NCBI GenBank assembly: GCA_038256525.1
Contig: JBBSKF010000093.1
Location: forward strand, 1-15,234
DNA length: 15,234 nucleotides
Direction: 5' to 3'
Source of the DNA: SCTD01 sp038256525
GTDB taxonomy: Bacteria; Actinomycetota; Actinomycetes; Mycobacteriales; SCTD01
Shown here: one piece after another, positions 6,527 to 12,894 of the stretch
Layout: every line of letters begins with the position of its first letter
Numbering within the stretch: position 1 is the first letter of the stretch
Made by a program: the position numbers and the translations under genes
Notes under the pieces: generated by a model
Seen by the model: only the letters and a program-made list of their open reading frames with translations
Databases searched by the model: none
What the model was told of the DNA's origin: nothing

Positions 6527-6534
6527 GCCTCATT

Positions 6535-7326
6535 GTGAGCTCCCCTGCCCCTGCGGCCGCCTTCTTCGACCTCGACAAGACGGTCATCACCAAGAGCAGC
6601 ACCTTGGCCTTCGGCCGGCCCTTTTACAAGGGAGGTCTGGTCAACCGTCGGGCGGTGTACAAGAGCGTCCTGGCGCAGGTCGTCTACTACCTGCGCGGGG
6701 CCGACGCCGACACGATGGACCGGGTCCGCGACCAGCTGCGGGAGCTGTGCGCCGGCTGGCCGGTGGAGCAGGTGAATGCGATCGTCGCCGAGCGGATGCA
6801 CCTGCTCATCGGTTCCGTCGTCTACGTCGAAGCGCTCGAGCTGTTCGACGAGCACCGCGCCGCCGGACGCGAAGTGGTGATCGTCAGCAGCAGCAGCGAG
6901 CACGTGGTGCAACCCATCGGCGAGCTGCTCGACGTCGACCACGTCATCGCGACGCGCATGACCGTCGTGGACGGGAAGTACACCGGGGAGATCGACTTCT
7001 ACGCCCACGGCGAGAACAAGGCCGAGGCGATGCGGGAGTTCGCCTTGGAGCGCGGCTACGACCTCGAGCAGTGCTGGGCGTACGGCGACTCGACCACCGA
7101 CGAGGCCATGCTCCGGGCGGTGGGCCACCCGATGGCTGTCAACCCCGACAAGCAGCTGCGCCAGCTGGCAGTGGACAACGGCTGGCCGGTGCGGGACTTC
7201 CAGAACAAGGTCCGGGTCCGGCCGTGGCATCGCCCCCATCCGGTCAGGGCCGCGGCGTACGCGGCCGTGGGACTGGCCGCGGTCGGTTCCTGCCTGGCGT
7301 GGGGAGCACGTCGCCAGCGGTCGTGA
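6535..7326 (+). CDS. HAD-IB family hydrolase with a C-terminal membrane helix (Rv3661-like)
   Basis: A 263-residue haloacid dehalogenase-superfamily phosphatase of subfamily IB (SerB-related). Motif I is FFDLDKT with nucleophile Asp12 and Asp14. Motif II is VIVSSSSEH around Ser118. The motif III lysine is Lys162 in GENKAEAM. Motif IV is YGDSTTDEAML with Asp185 and Asp189. A helical cap fills residues 25-110. A hydrophobic segment near residues 239-256, followed by RRQRS, suggests a tail anchor in the membrane. The substrate cannot be read from the sequence; homologues are often labelled phosphoserine-phosphatase-like. GTG 6535 is chosen because a -10 element sits eight bases upstream and the family N-terminus starts here. 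An in-frame GTG at 6466 would add 23 unlike residues. It is divergent from the pilus operon. Confidence 0.88.
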   Translation: MSSPAPAAAFFDLDKTVITKSSTLAFGRPFYKGGLVNRRAVYKSVLAQVVYYLRGADADTMDRVRDQLRELCAGWPVEQVNAIVAERMHLLIGSVVYVEALELFDEHRAAGREVVIVSSSSEHVVQPIGELLDVDHVIATRMTVVDGKYTGEIDFYAHGENKAEAMREFALERGYDLEQCWAYGDSTTDEAMLRAVGHPMAVNPDKQLRQLAVDNGWPVRDFQNKVRVRPWHRPHPVRAAAYAAVGLAAVGSCLAWGARRQRS

Positions 7327-7345
7327 CTCGGATCACCGGAAACGC

Positions 7346-7374
7346 TTGCGCAAGCCGGATCGGCGGCGTAGAAC
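7346..7374 (+). promoter_or_regulatory. Candidate promoter for an intergenic small RNA
   Basis: TTGCGC (7346-7351) and TAGAAC (7369-7374) are separated by 17 bp, a good sigma-70-type spacing, which would place the start of transcription near 7381-7382. The -35 element lies inside a 12-bp palindrome, GCTTGCGCAAGC (7344-7355). The promoter would lie just after the HAD stop codon and point into a gene-free stretch. Confidence 0.4.
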
Positions 7375-7381
7375 AACAGAT

Positions 7382-7600
7382 ACGGACCACCGCCTGCGGG
7401 CGGACTAGCTCCCCTCGACGGCGGTCCGTGCGCGAGAGCCAGGCACCCACGTGCGACCAGCCGCGAGAGGCACGTCCAGCAGGCCCCACCGTCTCCACGA
7501 AAGGAAACACCGGGACCGCTGTACGAACCGGACTGCACGCTCTGATCACCCGGCCCCCACGCATGGCGACGGCGGTCTCCTCCGGAGGCCGCCGTTCCCG
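7382..7600 (+). ncRNA. Candidate Ms1/MTS2823-like RNA-polymerase-binding small RNA
   Basis: No protein gene fits the 316 bases between the HAD gene and the Rv3662c-like gene. In Mycobacterium tuberculosis the abundant RNA MTS2823 (ncRv13661, homologue of M. smegmatis Ms1, which binds core RNA polymerase) lies between Rv3661 and Rv3662c. The Streptomyces RNA scr3559 lies beside the homologous gene SCO3559. The region here has a promoter-like sequence at 7346-7374. It also has a bulged helix (7382-7394 with 7420-7429), a 6-bp stem ACGTGC/GCACGT (7449-7454 with 7470-7475) and a terminator hairpin at 7569-7595. Strand and ends are inferred from these signals. I cannot confirm the family's consensus structure by eye, so the call rests mainly on gene order. 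Confidence 0.5.
7569..7595 (+). terminator. Strong terminator-like hairpin for plus-strand transcription
   Basis: Arms 7569-7580 and 7584-7595 form a 12-bp stem (eleven Watson-Crick pairs and one G-U in the plus-strand RNA) with a 3-nt TCC loop. A short TTCCCGT stretch follows, with no long T-run. It would end transcripts of the HAD gene and/or the candidate small RNA before the convergent gene. Confidence 0.65.
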
Positions 7601-7613
7601 TGTCGTGGCTCAG

Positions 7614-7634
7614 CCGGCCCGGGTGCCGGGCCGG
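7614..7634 (-). terminator. Terminator hairpin downstream of the Rv3662c-like gene
   Basis: CCGGCCCGG (7614-7622) and CCGGGCCGG (7626-7634) make a perfect 9-bp stem with a 3-nt loop, eight bases beyond the stop codon of the minus-strand gene that ends at 7643. No T-tract is present. Its placement fits a terminator for that gene. Confidence 0.6.
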
Positions 7635-7642
7635 GCTTGCGG

Positions 7643-8479
7643 TCAGGACGACCTCCGCCGAATGGCCTCGCAGACCGCGAGCCCTTCCCGGGCGCCGAGC
7701 CCGACCGCCGCCGCGCAGTGCGCGATCCACCGGGCCACCCCGGGGGGGCCACCACTCACATAGCCGCGCAACGCCTCGGCGTAGTCGGCGGCCAGCTCGG
7801 CATGGCCGACCTCCGGCGCCGACACCGCCTTGGGATCCAGGCCGCGGTCGACCAGCACCAGCCGGGAGGCCGCCCGGGCGACGAGGCCGTCGGCGGTCCC
7901 GAACGCGCGCAGCGCCAGAAGCTCGCCGTGCACGACGGCAGCGACGACGACGGCCGGTGCGGACGTGCCCGACACCAGGACCCGGGCCAGACCGTCCAAC
8001 CGGGCCGCGACCTCGAGCGGATCTGGCGCCGCGCCGAGCCCGAGCGGGTCGTCGTAGGCGGCTCCCACCGCGCGGGGCCGGCCGAGGGAGTCGGCATCCG
8101 GCACGAGCTGCGCCGCCGCGAGAACGTGCAGCCGGGCCAGTGCCTGCCGGGGCGAGTGCCGGAACGATCCCAGCACCGACCCGAGCTCGGCGTGCAGCCG
8201 GACCGCCCCTTCGACCAGCCGCGCGCCCCGCTCGTCCCGGCTCGGCAGCGTCACCGTGCCGCCGGCCATCAGCTGACCCCGCAGCCGCTCGAGCTCGATG
8301 CCGGCCCCCTCCAGCGACGCCGACGCGCGAGCTCCCCGCAGCGCCGACTCGGCGGTGACCTCAGCCGAACCGCGCCGCAGCACCCGGTGCGAGAGCAGAC
8401 CGTCGACCGCGGTTCGCGCCTGCGCCACCGCCGCCTCGACCCCGGGCAGGGCCAGCAGCGGGGCCAGCACGTCGGTCAC
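7643..8479 (-). CDS. Conserved protein of unknown function (Rv3662c-like, often labelled oxidoreductase)
   Basis: A 278-residue, Ala/Leu/Arg-rich, mostly helical and apparently soluble protein without signal peptide or membrane helix. I see no Rossmann GxGxxG motif, so the common database label oxidoreductase is not supported by sequence. The stretch ALRGARASASLEGA (about residues 45-58) resembles the N-terminal helical part of Fic-domain proteins, and PAVVVAAVVHGELLALRAF could match the corresponding core helix, but the Fic HPFxxGNGR signature is missing. The GTG at 8479-8477 is chosen because a -10 element lies just upstream. The frame extends to 8989 only over the divergent kinase gene. 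Synteny with the HAD gene is what identifies it. Its real job is unknown. Confidence 0.75.
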   Translation of the reverse strand: MTDVLAPLLALPGVEAAVAQARTAVDGLLSHRVLRRGSAEVTAESALRGARASASLEGAGIELERLRGQLMAGGTVTLPSRDERGARLVEGAVRLHAELGSVLGSFRHSPRQALARLHVLAAAQLVPDADSLGRPRAVGAAYDDPLGLGAAPDPLEVAARLDGLARVLVSGTSAPAVVVAAVVHGELLALRAFGTADGLVARAASRLVLVDRGLDPKAVSAPEVGHAELAADYAEALRGYVSGGPPGVARWIAHCAAAVGLGAREGLAVCEAIRRRSS

Positions 8480-8487
8480 GCGCGGGC

Positions 8488-8493
8488 ACGCTA
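8488..8493 (-). promoter_or_regulatory. -10 element of the Rv3662c-like gene (leaderless)
   Basis: Read on the minus strand this is TAGCGT (TANNNT), eight bases before the GTG at 8479, and no ribosome binding site is visible. Transcription would start at or next to the start codon. Confidence 0.45.
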
Positions 8494-8536
8494 ATCGCTT
8501 TGGGCAGGCATGCCGGACGAATGGCGCTTCGACACC

Positions 8537-8542
8537 TACAGT
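8537..8542 (+). promoter_or_regulatory. -10 element of the histidine kinase gene (leaderless)
   Basis: TACAGT (TANNNT) ends seven bases before the ATG at 8550, the spacing expected if transcription starts at the A of ATG. No Shine-Dalgarno sequence is present. It is divergent from the -10 element at 8488-8493. Confidence 0.5.
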
Positions 8543-8549
8543 CCCGGTC

Positions 8550-9725
8550 ATGGGCCGGTCGCTCGTCGTCGTGCTGGCGCTCGCCGTCCTGCTTCTCGTG
8601 CCGGGTGTCGTGCTCCACCGGGCCGTCCGCGGTCGACGCGCCTTCGGCAGCGCGGCCGAGATCGCCACCCACGCGGCCCTGCACGAGGCCTCGCTCGCCT
8701 CACCCGCGCTGCGCTCGGGTCTGACAGAGCAGGCGGCCACCCGCAGCGCCGGCCACCTGCGCGCACTGCTCGGCAGCGCCGCGGTCGCGCTGACCGACAC
8801 CGAACGCCTGCTCGCCTGGGACGGCAGCAACGACGAGCACGCGACCCAGGCGCACTCGCTCGCGGCCCCCGCGCTTCGCGGCGCGCGCACCACCGTCGAG
8901 CGGGTGGCCTGCGCCGACCCGGACTGCCCCGTCCGGTCGGCAGTCGTGTGCCCGCTGGTGCTGGACGACCGCGTGGTCGGCACCCTCACCGCGTACGACG
9001 CGCTCGCCGGACCCGGGCTGGTCCGCGCGACGGCGGAGGTCGCCCGCTGGGTGTCCGGACAGCTGGAGCTGGCCGAGCTGGACGAGTCGCGGTCCCGCCT
9101 GGCCGAGGCGCAGGTGCGCGCCCTGCGGGCCCAGATCAGCCCGCACTTCGTCTACAACGCGCTCACGGCGATCGCGTCTTTCGTCCGCACCGACCCCGAG
9201 CGGGCCCGCGAGCTGCTGCTCGAGTTCGCCGACTTCACCCGGTACTCCAGCCGGACGCACGGCGAGTTCACGACCCTCGCGGAGGAGCTCCGTTCGATCG
9301 ACCGCTACCTGCTGCTGGAGCGGGCCCGGTTCGGTGACCGCCTGCAGGTGCGGCTGCGCGTCGCCCCGGAGGTGCTGCCGGTGGCCGTGCCCTACCTGTG
9401 CCTGCAGCCGCTGGTCGAGAATGCCGTGCAGCACGGCCTCGAGCACGGCCGAGGCTCCGGCACGGTGACCGTCGTCGCCGAGGACGACGGGGCGCAGTGC
9501 CGCATCTCGGTCGAGGACGACGGCGCCGGCAGCGACCCCGAGCGCGTCCGGGCGATCCTCGCCGGCACGGCGGAGACCGACTCGATGGGTCTCGCGAACG
9601 TCGACGCGCGATTGCGCGCGGTCTACGGTGATGAGCACGGCCTGTTGGTCGAGACCGCCCTGGGAGCCGGCACCAAGGTGACCTTGCGGATCCCGAAGTG
9701 GACGGCCGGGGTGCGCGCCTCGTGA
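8550..9725 (+). CDS. LytS/YehU-type sensor histidine kinase with GAF-like sensor region
   Basis: A 391-residue membrane kinase. One N-terminal membrane helix (residues 4-24) is followed by a GAF-like region (about 65-170) holding Cys121, Cys126 and Cys134. A coiled linker leads into the His_kinase domain, with ISPHFVYNAL placing the phosphorylated residue at His199. The HATPase domain has PLVENAVQHG (Asn291), VEDDGAGSD and GLANVDARL. This is the LytS/BtsS class, which signals to LytTR regulators. The ATG at 8550 is chosen for its leaderless promoter; the frame runs upstream only over the divergent gene. It overlaps the regulator gene by four bases (GTGA). Location before symporter and acs genes suggests it senses a carboxylate or related nutrient; this is inference. 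Confidence 0.9.
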   Translation: MGRSLVVVLALAVLLLVPGVVLHRAVRGRRAFGSAAEIATHAALHEASLASPALRSGLTEQAATRSAGHLRALLGSAAVALTDTERLLAWDGSNDEHATQAHSLAAPALRGARTTVERVACADPDCPVRSAVVCPLVLDDRVVGTLTAYDALAGPGLVRATAEVARWVSGQLELAELDESRSRLAEAQVRALRAQISPHFVYNALTAIASFVRTDPERARELLLEFADFTRYSSRTHGEFTTLAEELRSIDRYLLLERARFGDRLQVRLRVAPEVLPVAVPYLCLQPLVENAVQHGLEHGRGSGTVTVVAEDDGAQCRISVEDDGAGSDPERVRAILAGTAETDSMGLANVDARLRAVYGDEHGLLVETALGAGTKVTLRIPKWTAGVRAS

Positions 9726-10501
9726 GCCTACGCGTGCTCGCCGTCGACGACGAACCGCCCGCCCTGGACGAGCTCGCCTTTCTGCTGCGTGCCGACCCGC
9801 GGGTCGGTGAGGTGCGCACGGCCTGCGACGCCGTCGGGGCGCTGCGCGAGTTGGAAGCCGCGGCGTACGACGTGGTGTTCCTCGACATCCGGATGCCGGG
9901 GTTGTCCGGGCTCGACCTTGCCAAGGTCCTCGCCCGGTTCGCCGAACCGCCCGCGGTCGTGTTCGTCACTGCCCACGAGGATGCCGCCGTCGACGCCTTC
10001 GCCCTACGCGCGGTCGACTACCTGCTCAAGCCGTTGCGCAAGGAGCGGCTGTCCGACGCCCTCGCCCGGCTGCAGCCGGCCGCCGAGAACCGGCCAGCCG
10101 CCGAGGACGACACGGTCGCGGTGGAGCTCGGCGGCGTGACCCGGTTCGTCGCGGTCGCCGACGTGCGCTTCGTCGAGGCACACGGCGACTACGCCCGACT
10201 GCACACGGCGGCGGGCAGTCACCTGCTGCGCGTCCCGATGGCGCAGCTGGAGCAGCGCTGGGCGCATTTCGGCTTCGTACGCGTGCACCGCTCCTTCCTG
10301 GTAGCCGCCGCGCACATCACCGAGCTGCGGGTCGAGCCCGGTGGGGGCCATGTGGTCACGGTCGGGGGAGGTCCGTCGTCGGTCGCGATCCCGGTCAGCC
10401 GCCGCCACACCCGGGAGCTGAAGGACCGGCTCGTCCGGCGGGCCCGGGACGTCGGCCGATCCCCCGCCTCCGAGCAGCGGCGGGCCACGGAGGCGACATG
10501 A
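9722..10501 (+). CDS. LytTR-family response regulator
   Basis: A 259-residue regulator. The receiver domain (residues 1-120) has the acidic pair Asp9/Asp10, phosphoacceptor Asp55 in VVFLDIRMPG, Thr83 and Lys103 in LLKPL. The LytTR DNA-binding domain follows (about 130-245), with VRFVEAHGDYARLHT, RVHRSFLVA and IPVSRRHTRELK as family markers. LytTR proteins bind pairs of short direct repeats upstream of target promoters. The GTG at 9722 overlaps the kinase stop by four bases; an in-frame GTG at 9698 is less likely because it adds residues before the usual start of the receiver. Downstream genes are coupled by an ATGA overlap, so the regulator and the first symporter module form one transcript. 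The nearby transport genes are the likely targets. Confidence 0.92.
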   Translation: MSLRVLAVDDEPPALDELAFLLRADPRVGEVRTACDAVGALRELEAAAYDVVFLDIRMPGLSGLDLAKVLARFAEPPAVVFVTAHEDAAVDAFALRAVDYLLKPLRKERLSDALARLQPAAENRPAAEDDTVAVELGGVTRFVAVADVRFVEAHGDYARLHTAAGSHLLRVPMAQLEQRWAHFGFVRVHRSFLVAAAHITELRVEPGGGHVVTVGGGPSSVAIPVSRRHTRELKDRLVRRARDVGRSPASEQRRATEAT

Positions 10502-10872
10502 CCGAACCGCCCCGCCGGGTCGCCGTCACGAGCCCGCGCACGTCTGCCGTTCGGCGGCCACCTGGACGCCAGACCCTTCGCGCGCTCGACGAGCAGGACG
10601 TCGTCGGCGAGCTGCTCATCCGCTCGCTGATCCGGGCGCAACTGCTGCTCGGCCTGCGCCTTGCCGCCGTCTTCGGCTGTCTGCTCGGCGGCCTGCCGCT
10701 GCTTTTCGCAGTCGCTCCCTCGACGCGGGACGCGCAGGTGCTCGGGGTGGCGCTTCCCTGGCTCGTGCTCGGCGCGTTGGTCTATCCCTCGCTCGTCGCC
10801 GGCGGCTGGCTCTACGTGCGCCTCGCCGAACGCAACGAGCGGGATTTCGTCGACCTGGTCGAACGATCGTGA
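10498..10872 (+). CDS. Small two-helix membrane protein, DUF485-like partner of the symporter
   Basis: A 124-residue protein with a basic N-terminus (about 1-45) and two membrane helices (residues about 50-72 and 78-105), ending in the charged tail RLAERNERDFVDLVERS. Size, topology and position directly before a sodium:solute symporter match the DUF485 proteins that accompany ActP-type transporters (YjcH in E. coli). The sequence is divergent, so DUF485 membership is likely rather than certain. It overlaps the regulator stop by four bases (ATGA) and the symporter start by four bases (GTGA). It probably acts as an accessory subunit of that transporter. Confidence 0.75.
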   Translation: MTEPPRRVAVTSPRTSAVRRPPGRQTLRALDEQDVVGELLIRSLIRAQLLLGLRLAAVFGCLLGGLPLLFAVAPSTRDAQVLGVALPWLVLGALVYPSLVAGGWLYVRLAERNERDFVDLVERS

Positions 10873-12566
10873 CCTCCACGTCGTACGACGTCGTTGCCGT
10901 CGCGGCCGTCGTGCTGCTCACCCTCGGCATCGGCTTCTACGGGCTGCGGCTGGCCCGCACGACCAGCGACTTCCTGGTCGCCTCGCGGGCCGTGTCCCCG
11001 ATGTGGAACGCCTCCGCGATCGGCGGGGAATACCTGTCGGCCGCGTCCTTCCTCGGCATCGCCGGCCTGGTGTTCGCCTACGGCGCCGACATGCTCTGGT
11101 ACCCCGTCGGTTTCGTGGCCGGCTACCTCGTGCTGCTCCTGCTCGTCGCTGCACCGTTGCGGCGCTCCGGCGCCTACACCGTTCCGGACTTCGCCGAGGC
11201 CCGGCTCGCCTCACCCGGCGTACGCCGGCTCGCCAGCCTGTTCGTCGTCGCCATCGGCTGGCTCTACCTCGTCCCCCAGCTGCAGGGCGCCGGGCTCACC
11301 CTGTCGGCGACCACCGGAGCGCCGGTCTGGGTGGGCGCGGTGCTGGTGGCGGTCGTGGTCACGGTCAACGTGGCCGGCGGCGGGATGCGCAGCGCGACAT
11401 TCGTCCAGGCCTTTCAGTACTGGCTGAAGCTCACCGCCATCACCGTCCCCGCACTGTTCCTGCTCCTGGCCTGGCAGGGGGACGGGGCACCGGACCTCGC
11501 CTCGCCTGCCGGGCCGGTGTTCCGGGCGGCCACCTCGGTGGTGCTCGACGACCCGGTGCGGGTCGAGGTGCTCGAGCCGGTCCTGGTGGAGGTGGCCGGG
11601 AGCGGGCCGCGCCTGCTGGGCGCCGGCGAGCAGCTGCTGCCGGCCGGCACGCTGGTCTTCCCGGCCGGCGCCGCCGTCCCGCACATCGACCGCATCGAAC
11701 GCGCCACCGGCGACGCGTGGGCCCGGCCGCTGTCGGGGGCCGGCGGGCTGGACCACCCGCTCTACGCGACCTACGCCCTCGTTCTCGCGACGTTCCTCGG
11801 CACGATGGGGCTGCCGCACGTGCTCGTCCGCTTCTACACCAACCCCGACGGCGCGGCCGCCCGCCGGACGACGCTGGTGGTGCTCGGCCTGCTCGGCCTG
11901 TTCTATCTCGCCCCGACCGTCTACGGCGCGCTGGGCCGGCTCTACACCCCTGAGCTGCTGCTCACCGGCCGGACCGACGCCGTGGTGCTGGCTCTGCCCG
12001 GAGCGCTGATCCGCGGGCTCGGCGGGGACCTGCTCGAGGCGCTGCTGGTCGCGGGGGCGTTCGCGGCATTCCTGTCCACCTCGTCGGGGCTGCTCGTGTC
12101 CACCGCCGGAGTGCTGGTGCAGGACGTGCTGCGCGGGACGGTCCGCGACTTCCGGCGGGCCGCCGTCGCCGCGGCGGCGCTGCCGCTGGCACTGGCGCTG
12201 GCCGCGTCGAGCCTGCCGATCGGACAGGTCGTCGGGCTCGCCTTTGCGATGGCCGCCTCGACCTTCTGCCCCCTGCTCGTGCTGGGCATCTGGTGGCGGG
12301 GGCTGACCCCGCCGGGCGCTGCGGCCGGCCTGCTCGCCGGCGGGGGGCTGTCCGCCGCCGCCGTGCTCTCGACGTTGGCGGGCGTGGCTGACCGCGGCTG
12401 GCCGGCCGCCCTGCTCGCCCAGCCGGCCGCCTGGACGGTGCCGACCGCCTTCGCCGTGATGATCGGCGTCTCCCTGGCCACCCGCGACCGGGTGCCCGCC
12501 GGTGTCGGCCGCACGATGCTGCAGCTGCACGCCCCCGAGTCACTCGGACTGGACCTGCGCCGCTGA
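10869..12566 (+). CDS. Sodium:solute symporter (SSS family), ActP-like, with an enlarged extracytoplasmic loop
   Basis: A 565-residue transporter with the LeuT-type fold expected for family SSS, about 13 membrane helices. Diagnostic stretches include IGGEYLSAASFLGIAG (51-66), AGGGMRSATFVQAFQYWLK and GTMGLPHVLVRFYTNPDG (311-328). It should move a monocarboxylate with sodium across the cytoplasmic membrane; the exact substrate is unknown. Residues about 204-296, between two helices, form a loop roughly twice as long as in the second symporter of this window. It contains a predicted beta-rich section (VRVEVLEPVLVEVAG, EQLLPAGTLVFPAG). The GTG at 10869 overlaps the preceding gene by four bases. 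A compound hairpin follows the stop codon. Confidence 0.88.
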   Translation: MTSTSYDVVAVAAVVLLTLGIGFYGLRLARTTSDFLVASRAVSPMWNASAIGGEYLSAASFLGIAGLVFAYGADMLWYPVGFVAGYLVLLLLVAAPLRRSGAYTVPDFAEARLASPGVRRLASLFVVAIGWLYLVPQLQGAGLTLSATTGAPVWVGAVLVAVVVTVNVAGGGMRSATFVQAFQYWLKLTAITVPALFLLLAWQGDGAPDLASPAGPVFRAATSVVLDDPVRVEVLEPVLVEVAGSGPRLLGAGEQLLPAGTLVFPAGAAVPHIDRIERATGDAWARPLSGAGGLDHPLYATYALVLATFLGTMGLPHVLVRFYTNPDGAAARRTTLVVLGLLGLFYLAPTVYGALGRLYTPELLLTGRTDAVVLALPGALIRGLGGDLLEALLVAGAFAAFLSTSSGLLVSTAGVLVQDVLRGTVRDFRRAAVAAAALPLALALAASSLPIGQVVGLAFAMAASTFCPLLVLGIWWRGLTPPGAAAGLLAGGGLSAAAVLSTLAGVADRGWPAALLAQPAAWTVPTAFAVMIGVSLATRDRVPAGVGRTMLQLHAPESLGLDLRR

Positions 12567-12585
12567 GGCCGCGACCCCCTCTCCC

Positions 12586-12644
12586 ACTTCCCCTGCCATA
12601 CGACATCTTTCTGGTCGCGAACGATGTCGCGACGCAGGGGAAGT
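12586..12644. repeat. Compound inverted repeat after the first symporter gene
   Basis: Outer arms ACTTCCCCTGC (12586-12596) and GCAGGGGAAGT (12634-12644) are perfect 11-bp complements. Inside, CGACATC (12601-12607) pairs with GATGTCG (12623-12629). A competing 7-bp pairing, GTCGCGA (12614-12620) with TCGCGAC (12627-12633), excludes the inner stem. It starts 19 bp after the stop codon and could terminate the first module's transcript. The size and alternate folding also fit a regulatory RNA element or a dispersed palindromic repeat. Confidence 0.6.
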
Positions 12645-12660
12645 CACGTGTGGGTGTCGG

Positions 12661-12743
12661 GGGGTGGGGCGCGGGGTGGGGCGCCGGGTGGGCGGGGGGT
12701 GGGGCGCGGGGTGGGGCGCGGGGTGGGGCGGGGGGTGGGGCGC
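12661..12743 (+). repeat. G-rich 12-bp tandem array (GGGGTGGGGCGC, about seven units)
   Basis: Exact units begin at 12661, 12673, 12696, 12708 and 12732. A unit at 12720 has one change, and 12685-12695 is a shortened, altered unit. Each unit holds two G4 tracts separated by single bases, so the plus strand could form several stacked G-quadruplexes. The array lies in the 328-bp gap between the two symporter modules, where I see no credible gene. Its frames would encode only Gly-rich four-residue repeats. Confidence 0.85.
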
Positions 12744-12843
12744 CACCCGCCACTTGTCGTCGCCGGCCGACCGTTCGGCGCACCGCCGAGCCGTCCGGGC
12801 GCAGGACCGGCGCGTACCCCTGCTGCGATTCGCGGCCCATCCC

Positions 12844-12849
12844 TAGCGT
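12844..12849 (+). promoter_or_regulatory. Weak candidate -10 element for the second symporter module
   Basis: TAGCGT fits TANNNT and would give a leader of about 40 nt before the GTG at 12895. No convincing -35 hexamer is present. A promoter is expected in this gap, but this particular placement is tentative. Confidence 0.3.
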
Positions 12850-12894
12850 GATGCCGGTCACGCGCCGCCGTCACTGCGCCAGATCGGAGCACGG

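Noticed and set aside
7327..7642. tRNA or tmRNA gene in the HAD to Rv3662c-like gap
   Set aside because: No cloverleaf, no GTTCRANYC T-arm sequence and no CCA end are visible.
8298..8549. N-terminal extension of the histidine kinase
   Set aside because: It lies over the divergent Rv3662c-like gene and its promoter, and the ATG at 8550 has a proper leaderless -10 element.
12661..12743. CRISPR-like array
   Set aside because: Units are only 12 bp, contiguous and without spacers, and no cas genes are present.
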